In this document: positions 48,840-56,266 of the stretch, piece by piece
Layout of the letters: each line of letters opens with the position of its first letter
Numbering within the stretch: the stretch's first letter is position 1
NCBI RefSeq assembly: GCF_003049725.1
Contig: NZ_QAGM01000017.1
Span: forward strand, 1 to 64,000
From: Oceanimonas marisflavi
GTDB lineage: Bacteria > Pseudomonadota > Gammaproteobacteria > Enterobacterales > Aeromonadaceae
DNA length: 64,000 bases
Direction of reading: 5' to 3'
Notes under the pieces: generated by a model
What the model was told of the DNA's origin: nothing
The model's input: the letters and a program-made list of their open reading frames with translations, nothing else
Database searches by the model: none
Translations under genes and position numbers: made by a program

Positions 48840-50786
48840 ATGAAAAAATGGCTTTACGGGGTGGCGGCGCTGGTGCTGCTGGTGTTGCTGGGGGCCTTTG
48901 CGCTGACCCGGCTGGTGGACACCGACAGGGTAAAACGCCTGCTGGTGGAGCAGACCCGGGAAAAAACCGGCCGCACCCTGGTGATTGAGGGCGATCTGAG
49001 CTGGCGCTTCTTTCCTTCCGTGGGCTTTACTCTTGGCAAAACTGCGCTGCTGAACCCGGCCGGTTTTGAGCAAGGGGCCACCCTGTCGGTGGGCGAGGTG
49101 AGCCTGGACGTGGCGCTGAAGCCGCTGCTCGACAACCGGCTGGAAGTGGGCGAAGCGGTGCTGCGCAATGCCCGCCTGCACCTGATCACTCACCAGGACG
49201 GCAGCACCAACCTCGACGATCTGCAACAGCTCGGCAAGCGCAAAGGCGAGCCCGAGGCCGCAGGCACGACTGAAACCGGCGCAGCCGAATCCGGCTCCGG
49301 CCGCAAACTGGAATTTGTCAGCCTGGCGGGTGTGCAGGTGGTGGACGCCGAAGTGCTGTTGCAGGACGAGCGCAATGCCGGCCTGACCCGACTCAACCGG
49401 GTCAATCTGACCCTGGATCGGTTCGCTCCGGGGGAGGAGGTGCCGCTCAGTTTTTCCGGCAACCTGTTTTCCGATGCGGTGCAGGGCAATGTGAATGCCG
49501 AAGGCCGGCTGTGGCTGGCGCCGGAATATGACCGCCTGCGCCTGGACGATCTCACCGTGAAAGTGGGCGCCACCGGTCGCGCCGTGCCCGGCAACAAGGA
49601 GCTCAACCTGAGCGGGGATCTGGCCTATCACATTGCCAACAAACAGGCTGCCTTTACCAATGTGAACATGACGGTGGGCTCGCTGGCGCTGGATGGCGAG
49701 CTGAACGTCAATCACGCCCCCGATATTCCGCAGATCCGCTTTGACCTGCACACGCCGCTGCTGGATCTGGCGCAGCTGAGCTCGGAGTGGAGCAGCGAGC
49801 AGGGCGGGGCGGTGAGTGGCGCCGGAGCCACCGACAGCGCCGACGCTCCCGCCGAGAGCGCCAGCCTGCCGCCCTCCGTGGCCTCCGGCGAGCCGGATCT
49901 GTCCATTCTCAAAACCCTGGATGTGCAGGGCCGCCTGGCCGCCGACCAGCTCAAGGTGCAGGGCATGGAAATGGAAAACCTGCAGCTCGACATTAAAGTG
50001 CGTAATGGCAAGGCCTCCGCCGAGCAGGTCAGCGCCCGGCTCTATGACGGCGAGCTCAAGGGCAACCTGAGCCTGAATGCCAACCCCACGCCGGCCCGCT
50101 TTGCCCTGCAAACCGAGCTGAAGGGCGTGGATGGCTACCGGTTGCTGAACGCCGCCGCCGGCATGGACTCCCTTGAAGGTCGCGCCACCCTGGCCCTGGA
50201 CGTTACCGGCCGGGGCCTGTCGGCCCAGGCCGTGAAGGAAAGCCTGACCGGCACCAGCCGGGTGGAATTTGCCGACGGCGCCCTGCGTGGCATCAACATT
50301 GCCGCCATGATCCGGCGGGGCTATGCCCAGGTAAAGGGGCAGCCGCTGCCCAATGATAACGAACCCCAGAAAACCGACTTCAGCGCCCTGACCGCCGACT
50401 TCGCCATTGGCGAGGGCAGAGTGACCACCGACAACCTGCGGCTGGCCTCGCCGTTGCTGCGGGTAAAGGGCGAGGGGGAAACCAGCCTGCTGGATGAATC
50501 TCTTGATGTGCTGCTCAATACCTCCATTGTCGGCACCCTCAAGGGCCAGGACGGCGAAACCCTGGACGAACTCAAAAACATTACTGTGCCGGTGCGCATC
50601 AGCGGCAGCTACAAGGAGCCCCGCTATACCCTCGACATGCAACGGGTGTTTGACCTTTACCTGAAGGAAAAAGCCGACAAGGAAGCCGAGCGGGTCAAGC
50701 GCAAGCTCAATGAAAAACTGAATGGCGAGCTGGGCGACAAAATCAACGAAAAACTGCCCGGCCTGCTGGACAAGCTTGGGCTTTAA
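48840..50786 (+). CDS. asmA: AsmA family protein
   Basis: This large envelope protein of 648 residues has an N-terminal inner-membrane helix (MKKWLYGVAALVLLVLLGAF) and a long periplasmic beta-rich AsmA/TamB-like body: LVEQTREKTGRTLVIEGDLS near residue 40, VTGRGLSAQAVKESLTGTSR near 460, and DFAIGEGRVTTDNLRLASPL. AsmA proteins belong to the bridge-like lipid transport superfamily and affect outer-membrane assembly. The C-terminus is Lys/Glu-rich and helical. GGGAAGAC lies upstream of ATG 48840. dcd-asmA order is also found in enterobacteria. Confidence 0.9.
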   Translation: MKKWLYGVAALVLLVLLGAFALTRLVDTDRVKRLLVEQTREKTGRTLVIEGDLSWRFFPSVGFTLGKTALLNPAGFEQGATLSVGEVSLDVALKPLLDNRLEVGEAVLRNARLHLITHQDGSTNLDDLQQLGKRKGEPEAAGTTETGAAESGSGRKLEFVSLAGVQVVDAEVLLQDERNAGLTRLNRVNLTLDRFAPGEEVPLSFSGNLFSDAVQGNVNAEGRLWLAPEYDRLRLDDLTVKVGATGRAVPGNKELNLSGDLAYHIANKQAAFTNVNMTVGSLALDGELNVNHAPDIPQIRFDLHTPLLDLAQLSSEWSSEQGGAVSGAGATDSADAPAESASLPPSVASGEPDLSILKTLDVQGRLAADQLKVQGMEMENLQLDIKVRNGKASAEQVSARLYDGELKGNLSLNANPTPARFALQTELKGVDGYRLLNAAAGMDSLEGRATLALDVTGRGLSAQAVKESLTGTSRVEFADGALRGINIAAMIRRGYAQVKGQPLPNDNEPQKTDFSALTADFAIGEGRVTTDNLRLASPLLRVKGEGETSLLDESLDVLLNTSIVGTLKGQDGETLDELKNITVPVRISGSYKEPRYTLDMQRVFDLYLKEKADKEAERVKRKLNEKLNGELGDKINEKLPGLLDKLGL

Positions 50787-50811
50787 TCTCCACGCTGGAA
50801 CGACTCATGAC

Positions 50812-50838
50812 AAGAGGCGGCTCAGGCCGCCTCTTTTT
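50812..50838 (+). terminator. terminator after asmA
   Basis: AAGAGGCGGC and GCCGCCTCTT form a 10-bp stem around TCAG, followed by TTTG. Confidence 0.9.
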
Positions 50839-50945
50839 GATCAGGGTTCACCATCACCCCTCGCGCCGTTTTCCGTCATTTCCGCGAAGGCGGAAATCCA
50901 GCAACGCGGCGCTGGCCTGTAATACCGTGCCGGGCTGGTCGAACC

Positions 50946-51791
50946 TCAGCCGGCCGTATTGAAATCGTCCGCACTGTGCCGCTCTTCCAGCTGTTCACTT
51001 TCATCGCCCCAGGTGCGGTTAACCCGGCGGCCCCGCTGCACCGCCGGGCGGGCATCAATGGTTTGGGCCCAGCGCAGTACGTTGGGGTAATCGGAGACCG
51101 ACAGAAACTCGGCGGCATCGTACAGCCGGCCCAGCACCAGGGCGCCATACCAGGGCCAGATGGCAATGTCGGCAATGCTGTAGTGCTCGCCGGCAATAAA
51201 GGAGTGATCGGCAAGCTGGCGATCCAGTACATCCAGCTGGCGCTTGGCCTCCATGGCAAAGCGGTTGATGGGGTACTCCAGCTTTTCCGGCGCGTAGGCG
51301 TAAAAATGGCCAAAGCCGCCGCCCAGGTAGGGGGCCGAGCCCATCTGCCAGAACAGCCAGTTCATCACCTCGGTCTTTTGCGCCGGGTCTGCGGGTAGCA
51401 GGGCGCCGAATTTTTCCGCCAGATACAGCAGAATGGAGCCGGACTCAAACACGCGCCGGGGCTGGTCGGTGCTGTTATCCAGCAACGCCGGAATCTTGGA
51501 GTTGGGGTTCACGTCCACAAACCCGGAAGAGAACTGATCGCCCTCACCAATGCGAATAAGCCAGGCATCGTACTCGGCACCGCTGTGACCGAGGGCCAGC
51601 AGCTCTTCCAGCATAATGGTCACTTTCACGCCATTGGGCGTGGCCAGGGAATAGAGCTGCAGCGGGTGCTTGCCCACCGGCAGGGCCTTGTCGTGGGTGG
51701 GGCCCGCCACCGGGCGGTTGATATTGGCAAATTCGCCGCCATTGGCCTGATCCCAGGTCCAGACTTTGGGCGGTGTGTACGGAATGGTCAT
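50946..51791 (-). CDS. yghU: glutathione-dependent disulfide-bond oxidoreductase, YghU-like
   Basis: Nu-class glutathione transferase of 281 residues that reduces disulfides such as 2-hydroxyethyl disulfide with two bound glutathiones. PPKVWTWDQANGGEFANINR, GPTHDKALPVGKHPLQLYS, GDQFSSGFVDVNPNSKIPAL and SIADIAIWPW match E. coli YghU almost residue for residue. ATG 51791 has AAGGAG 9 nt upstream; an upstream TTG at 51815 is unlikely. It is divergent from the MetR-type regulator and shares its promoter region, so it may be part of that regulon. Confidence 0.93.
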   Translation of the reverse strand: MTIPYTPPKVWTWDQANGGEFANINRPVAGPTHDKALPVGKHPLQLYSLATPNGVKVTIMLEELLALGHSGAEYDAWLIRIGEGDQFSSGFVDVNPNSKIPALLDNSTDQPRRVFESGSILLYLAEKFGALLPADPAQKTEVMNWLFWQMGSAPYLGGGFGHFYAYAPEKLEYPINRFAMEAKRQLDVLDRQLADHSFIAGEHYSIADIAIWPWYGALVLGRLYDAAEFLSVSDYPNVLRWAQTIDARPAVQRGRRVNRTWGDESEQLEERHSADDFNTAG

Positions 51792-51880
51792 GCTCAGAAA
51801 CTCCTTTATCGTCAATCACAGGAAAGGTAGGGGAGTGATGACGTTTTAACAATGAAAATAATGCTATATTACTCTGAATT

Positions 51881-51897
51881 CATGAATTTTATTCATG
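51881..51897. promoter_or_regulatory. MetR-type operator between yghU and the LysR gene
   Basis: CATGAATTTTATTCATG is a perfect 6-bp inverted repeat with a 5-bp centre and contains TGAA-N5-TTCA, the recognised MetR binding consensus. It lies 31 bp before the regulator's ATG, where LysR-type autoregulation is expected. Confidence 0.72.
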
Positions 51898-51927
51898 TTA
51901 ATAATTACTAAAGACCGGAGTAAGGCG

Positions 51928-52812
51928 ATGTTGGAGCGGTTTCACCTTGAAGTACTGGCAGCCATTAAGGAGCAGGGCACCCTGACCCAGGCGGCCGAAT
52001 CGTTAAATTTATCCCAGTCTGCGCTGAGCCACAGCATCAAAAAACTGGAAGGCCAGATCAAGACTCCGGTCTGGCAAAAAGAAGGCAGAAGCCTGCGGCT
52101 GACCAATGCCGGTGAACAAATCCTGACCCTGGCCACCAGAGTGTTGCCGCAGTTTAAACACACCGAGCATTTGTTGCGTCAGATAGCCACGGGGGAAATG
52201 GGCTCACTGCGCATCGGCATGGAATGCCACCCCTGCTATCAGTGGCTGTTAAAAGTGATTGAGCCCTACCTGGTCAAGTGGCCCAACGTTGATATTGATG
52301 TAAAGCAGGAATTTCAGTTTGGTGGTCTGGGCGCATTGCACAGCTACGAGATAGATATTCTGGTCACCCCCGATCCTCTGTACAAACCCCAGCTGACCTT
52401 TATACCGGTGTTTGACTATGAACACAGGCTGGTTGTTTCATCCTCTCACCCTCTTGCCTCGCAGGACGCGGTCATGCCCGAACAGCTTGCTGAAGAAGTG
52501 CTGTTTACCTATCCGGTCGAGCCCGAGCGGCTGGACATCTACAGCCAGTTTTTAAACCCTGCCAAATGCACGGTTAAAAAACACAAAACCATTGAAACTA
52601 CCGAAATCATGTTGCAGATGGTGGCGGCGGGCAGGGGAGTCAGTGCCTTGCCCGGCTGGCTGGTGGACGAGTTCGCCAAAACCCTGGCCATTAAAAGCCT
52701 GCGCTTTGGCGAGCAGGGCATCAAAAAACAAATCTTTCTGGGGGTGCGCAAGGGCGAAGAGCGCATTAACTACCTGAATGACTTCATCGCTCAGGCTCAG
52801 CGGGTCGCATGA
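51928..52812 (+). CDS. MetR-like LysR-family transcriptional regulator
   Basis: The 294-residue protein has an N-terminal winged helix-turn-helix (GTLTQAAESLNLSQSALSHS, ~20-39) and a periplasmic-binding-like effector domain. IGMECHPCYQWLLKVIEPYL parallels the ECHSCIQWL segment of E. coli MetR, and FDYEHRLVVSSSHPLA and QMVAAGRGVSALPGWLV also agree. MetR uses homocysteine as co-regulator; the same is inferred here. ATG 51928 has GGAG 8 nt upstream; an earlier in-frame ATG at 51895 would fall in the operator. mesX and mesD follow in the same direction. Confidence 0.85.
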   Translation: MLERFHLEVLAAIKEQGTLTQAAESLNLSQSALSHSIKKLEGQIKTPVWQKEGRSLRLTNAGEQILTLATRVLPQFKHTEHLLRQIATGEMGSLRIGMECHPCYQWLLKVIEPYLVKWPNVDIDVKQEFQFGGLGALHSYEIDILVTPDPLYKPQLTFIPVFDYEHRLVVSSSHPLASQDAVMPEQLAEEVLFTYPVEPERLDIYSQFLNPAKCTVKKHKTIETTEIMLQMVAAGRGVSALPGWLVDEFAKTLAIKSLRFGEQGIKKQIFLGVRKGEERINYLNDFIAQAQRVA

Positions 52813-53136
52813 CCACGCTGCTTTTTCTTCACACTTCCTCATCTTCTGAATCATACAGCTGCCAGACTGTCTGGCGGCTGTCTCCTGTTCCTTACACAGA
52901 CAGCTGGCTCTCGACCGTTCTCTCACTCTCGGGCCGTGAACCCGTCAGCCCTCGTGCCCGGCAGTGCCTTGTCGCACAACAAATCATGAGTAAGTATCAT
53001 ATATTGATGAAGTAAAATCATTTTTGTTCATGTAATGGCCCCTGTATAACATACCTAACGCTTAGCTCTGGATGGCTGGACATCCAAAAAGAGCAACCAA
53101 CAAATACAGGCTTCATGCGGGAAAAGGGATGACATT
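52813..53136 (+). promoter_or_regulatory. 324-bp leader and promoter region of mesX-mesD
   Basis: No credible gene is seen. A hairpin at 52854-52882 (CAGCTGCCAGAC / GTCTGGCGGCTG) may end the regulator mRNA. TGAAGTAAAATCA at 53008-53020 is one base from the MetR box TGAA-N5-TTCA. A TATAAC -10 candidate lies at 53045-53050. TGGATG-N6-CATCCA at 53068-53085 is a perfect palindrome in the presumed leader. GGGATGAC lies before the ATG. The set suggests MetR-activated transcription, by inference. Confidence 0.5.
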
Positions 53137-54117
53137 ATGAATAACGACTTTACTTTTGCGATTAACAGCATTGCCTTTGACGAAAATTATCAGCCGGCAG
53201 ACAGCACGCGCATCACTACCAACTTCGCCAACCTGGCCCGGGGCGAGAGCCGCCAGGAGAACCTGCGCAACGCCCTGACCATGATTAACAACCGGTTCAA
53301 TGCCATTGCGAACTGGGATAATCCCAAGGCGGATCGTTATTCAGTTGAGCTTGAAATCATCTCCGTTGACATGAATATCGACAGTGAAGGCAAGGGTCAG
53401 AGCTTTCCCAGCATTGAAATTCTGAAAACCAACATTGTTGATCACAAGACCAAGCAGCGCATTGAAGGCATTGTGGGTAACAACTTTTCTTCCTACGTGC
53501 GGGACTACGACTTCAGTGTGCGCCTGCTGGAGCACAACAAGGGCAAGGCGGGCTTCAGCGTGCCGGAAGACTTCGGCGATCTGCACGGCAAGCTGTTTCA
53601 GTGCTTTGTGAATTCCGATGCCTACCGCCAGAACTTTGCCAAGCTGCCGGTGATCTGCCTGAGTGTGTCTGACAACAAGACCTATCATCAGACCGAGAAC
53701 CAGCACCCCATTCTGGGTGTGGAATACCTGCCCAATGAGTCATCCCTGACCGAGCAGTATTTCAAGAAAATGGGCCTGAAGGTACGTTACTTTATGCCGC
53801 CCCACAGCGCCGCGCCGCTGGCCTTTTACTTCTTTGGTGATCTGCTGAATGACTACAGCAACCTTGAGCTGATCAGCACCATCAGCACCATGGAAACCTT
53901 TCAGCGGATCTACCGGCCCGAGATCTACAACGCCAATGCGGTGGCCGGCAAGTGCTACAAGCCCAGCCTGAAGAACTCGGATCATTCACTGACGCAAATT
54001 GTTTATGACCGGGAAGAACGCAGCCAGCTGGCGATCAAGCAGGGCAAGTTTGCCGAAGAGGTGTTTATCAAGCCCTATCACGACATTCTTGAGCAGTGGT
54101 CTGCCAATTACGCTTAA
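53137..54117 (+). CDS. mesX: MesX (DUF1852), partner of folate-independent methionine synthase
   Basis: The 326-residue soluble protein is of the DUF1852 family, with its hallmark start NNDFTFAINSIAFDENYQPA and TRITTNFANLARGESRQENL. Work on aerobic bacteria such as Acinetobacter showed DUF1852 proteins are required, with oxygen, for MesD to make methionine without methyl-folate or cobalamin. The chemistry of MesX is not established. No known cofactor motif is visible; conserved Asp, His and Tyr are frequent (KTYHQTENQHPILGVEYLP). It is 30 bp upstream of mesD and clearly in one operon. Confidence 0.9.
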   Translation: MNNDFTFAINSIAFDENYQPADSTRITTNFANLARGESRQENLRNALTMINNRFNAIANWDNPKADRYSVELEIISVDMNIDSEGKGQSFPSIEILKTNIVDHKTKQRIEGIVGNNFSSYVRDYDFSVRLLEHNKGKAGFSVPEDFGDLHGKLFQCFVNSDAYRQNFAKLPVICLSVSDNKTYHQTENQHPILGVEYLPNESSLTEQYFKKMGLKVRYFMPPHSAAPLAFYFFGDLLNDYSNLELISTISTMETFQRIYRPEIYNANAVAGKCYKPSLKNSDHSLTQIVYDREERSQLAIKQGKFAEEVFIKPYHDILEQWSANYA

Positions 54118-54147
54118 TAAATAACGAGAACAGAAACGGAAATTATC

Positions 54148-55191
54148 ATGAAAAAGTTATTCCCTACGTCCACTGCCGGCAGCTTACCCAAACCGTCCTG
54201 GCTGGCGCAGCCCGAAACACTGTGGTCACCCTGGAAACTGGAAGGTCAGGAGCTGATTGACGGCAAGCAGGACGCCCTGCGGGTGTCGCTGCAGGAGCAG
54301 CAAAAAGCTGGCATCGACATTGTGAGTGACGGCGAGCAAACCCGTCAGCACTTTGTAACCACCTTTATTGAGCATCTCGACGGTGTTGATTTTGAACAGC
54401 GCAAGACCGTTAAAATCCGTAACCGCTACGACGCCAGCGTGCCCTCGGTAGTGGGCGCGGTCAGCCGCCAGAAGCCGGTGTTTGTGGAAGATGCCAAATT
54501 CCTGCGTCAGCAGACCGACAAGCCCATTAAATGGGCGCTGCCGGGCCCCATGACCATGATAGATACCCTCTACGACGGTCATTACCAGAGCCGTGAAAAA
54601 CTGGCCTGGGAATTTGCCAAAATTCTGAACCAGGAAGCCAGAGAGCTGGAAGCCGCCGGCGTGGACATTATTCAGTTCGATGAGCCGGCCTTTAATGTCT
54701 TCTTTGACGAGGTCAACGACTGGGGCATTGCCGCCCTGGAGCGGGCCATTGAAGGCCTGAAGTGTGAAACCGCGGTACACATCTGCTACGGCTACGGCAT
54801 CAAGGCCAACACCGACTGGAAAAAGACCCTTGGGTCCGAGTGGCGGCAGTATGAAGAGGTCTTCCCGCGGCTGCAGCAGTCCAATATCGATATTGTGTCG
54901 CTGGAATGTCAGAACTCCCGGGTGCCGATGGATCTGATTGAGCTTATTCGCGGCAAAAAAGTGATGGTCGGCGCCATTGATGTGGCCACCAACACCATTG
55001 AAACCCCGGAGCAGGTTGCCGACACCCTGCGCAAGGCGCTGCAGTTTGTGGATGCCGACAAGCTCCTCCCCAGCACCAACTGCGGCATGGCCCCCCTGGC
55101 CCGCCATATTGCCAGAGGCAAGCTGGAAGCCCTGAGCGCCGGTGCAGAAATTCTGCGCAAAGAGCTGCTGGCCAAGGGGGTTGCTGCCTGA
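54148..55191 (+). CDS. mesD: MesD, core methionine synthase without folate domain
   Basis: The 347-residue protein corresponds to the C-terminal catalytic barrel of MetE; the N-terminal folate-binding half of MetE (~750 residues in full) is absent. Zinc/homocysteine ligands are His211 and Cys213 (VHICYGYG), Glu253 (SLECQNSR) and Cys312 (PSTNCGMAPL). WALPGPMTM and FDEPAF are also MetE-like. Linkage to DUF1852 identifies the MesD family, which methylates homocysteine using an unknown, oxygen-dependent donor. It ends at a strong terminator (55233). The upstream MetR-type gene fits its role. Confidence 0.9.
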   Translation: MKKLFPTSTAGSLPKPSWLAQPETLWSPWKLEGQELIDGKQDALRVSLQEQQKAGIDIVSDGEQTRQHFVTTFIEHLDGVDFEQRKTVKIRNRYDASVPSVVGAVSRQKPVFVEDAKFLRQQTDKPIKWALPGPMTMIDTLYDGHYQSREKLAWEFAKILNQEARELEAAGVDIIQFDEPAFNVFFDEVNDWGIAALERAIEGLKCETAVHICYGYGIKANTDWKKTLGSEWRQYEEVFPRLQQSNIDIVSLECQNSRVPMDLIELIRGKKVMVGAIDVATNTIETPEQVADTLRKALQFVDADKLLPSTNCGMAPLARHIARGKLEALSAGAEILRKELLAKGVAA

Positions 55192-55232
55192 GTGAACCCT
55201 CCGGCCTGAGTCCGGAATAAGAGAAAATGAAG

Positions 55233-55270
55233 AGCAGGATCCCGCTACGGCTGGATCCTGCTTTTTTTTT
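55233..55270 (+). terminator. strong terminator after mesD
   Basis: AGCAGGATCC and GGATCCTGCT form a perfect 10-bp stem around a 10-base loop, followed by at least eight T. Confidence 0.93.
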
Positions 55271-55390
55271 GTGGACGTGAACACTGCCGCCTGCCGATTG
55301 AAATTTCAAAAATCCTCTTCACAATACTCTTCAAGATGTTGAAATATTGAATTTTATTATCATCCATACCCACTGAAAGCAGGCAGGATA

Positions 55391-55876
55391 ATGACGGATA
55401 ACCCTCTGAAAAATAAAGACAGTATCAGTGTGCTGATGATCTGCATGGGCAACATATGCCGCTCGCCCACCGCCGAGGCGGTGTTGCGTCACAAGGCGGT
55501 GCGGGCCGGTGTTGAGCTGGAGATTGATTCGGCGGGCACCATTGGCTATCACGCCGGCTCGGGGCCGGATGCCCGTGCCCGGGCGGCGGGTGAGGCGAGG
55601 GGATACGATTTTTCCGGCATGCAGGCACGTCAGGTAACGCGACAGGATTTTGAGCACTTTGATCTGGTGCTGGCGGCAGATCGCAGCAACCTGGAAGATC
55701 TGCTGCGCTTGTGTCCGCCGGCGCACAGGCACAAGGTGAAGCTGTTGCTGAGCTTTGCCAATGGTCCCGAGCAGGAAGTGCCGGATCCCTATTATGGTGG
55801 CGAGCGGGGTTTTGAGCAGGTGCTGGATCTGGTGGAAGCAGCCTGTGACGGGGTACTGAAAGCGCTGCGGGGCTGA
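55391..55876 (+). CDS. low-molecular-weight protein-tyrosine phosphatase
   Basis: The 161-residue cytosolic phosphatase has the P-loop CMGNICRSP (nucleophile Cys18, second Cys23, Arg24) and the general-acid loop VPDPYYGG near residue 127. Members act on bacterial tyrosine kinases, arsenate or exopolysaccharide regulation. No kinase or capsule gene adjoins it, so its target is unknown. It is separated from mesD by the terminator and about 120 bp. Confidence 0.92.
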   Translation: MTDNPLKNKDSISVLMICMGNICRSPTAEAVLRHKAVRAGVELEIDSAGTIGYHAGSGPDARARAAGEARGYDFSGMQARQVTRQDFEHFDLVLAADRSNLEDLLRLCPPAHRHKVKLLLSFANGPEQEVPDPYYGGERGFEQVLDLVEAACDGVLKALRG

Positions 55877-56018
55877 TGGATTACGAAAAACCCTGAGGTC
55901 CGGCTCAGACCGGAAAGGTTCTGTACGAATCCGTAGAATGGGTATAAGTTAAATATCGCACTGATCAGATGTTTGGCTGTTGATCTTGATGAGTCAATTT
56001 GAATCATAAGGGATAACC

Positions 56019-56210
56019 ATGGAGTGGTTACTATATGAATTGCGGCCTTATGGCTGTGCAGCAATAGGCTTGCTGGTTTTGTTTGCCGATATACCCCAGC
56101 CTGGTCCGGTTGCGGGAATTGTGCTGATCATGATTGGTCTGTATCTGCATATCAAGCGTGCCAGAGTGCGCCGTGAATATCCAAAAACCATCAGAAAGCC
56201 ACGGTGGTAG
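56019..56210 (+). CDS. 63-residue membrane protein
   Basis: This unrecognised small protein has two hydrophobic segments (about residues 11-25 and 31-46) and a strongly basic tail (IKRARVRREYPKTIRKPRW). AAGGGATAACC precedes ATG 56019, and a bidirectional terminator follows the stop. Gene-like start signals and the amphipathic layout support coding, but there is no functional clue. Confidence 0.6.
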   Translation: MEWLLYELRPYGCAAIGLLVLFADIPQPGPVAGIVLIMIGLYLHIKRARVRREYPKTIRKPRW

Positions 56211-56224
56211 GATAAAGGAAAAAT

Positions 56225-56250
56225 AAAAGGCTCCCGAAGGAGCCTTTTTA
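56225..56250. terminator. bidirectional terminator between small membrane gene and rne
   Basis: AAAAGGCTCC and GGAGCCTTTT pair around a CGAA loop, with A-rich and T-rich flanks on the two sides. Confidence 0.88.
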
Positions 56251-56266
56251 TATTACCGTGCAGCTA

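Noticed and set aside
52809-53015. 68-codon frame after the MetR-like gene
   Set aside because: Ser/Thr-rich low-complexity product, no ribosome site, and it overlaps the presumed mesX promoter.
53068-53085. MetJ operator
   Set aside because: The 8-bp units match the AGACGTCT box at only about five positions each, so it is reported only as an unassigned palindrome.
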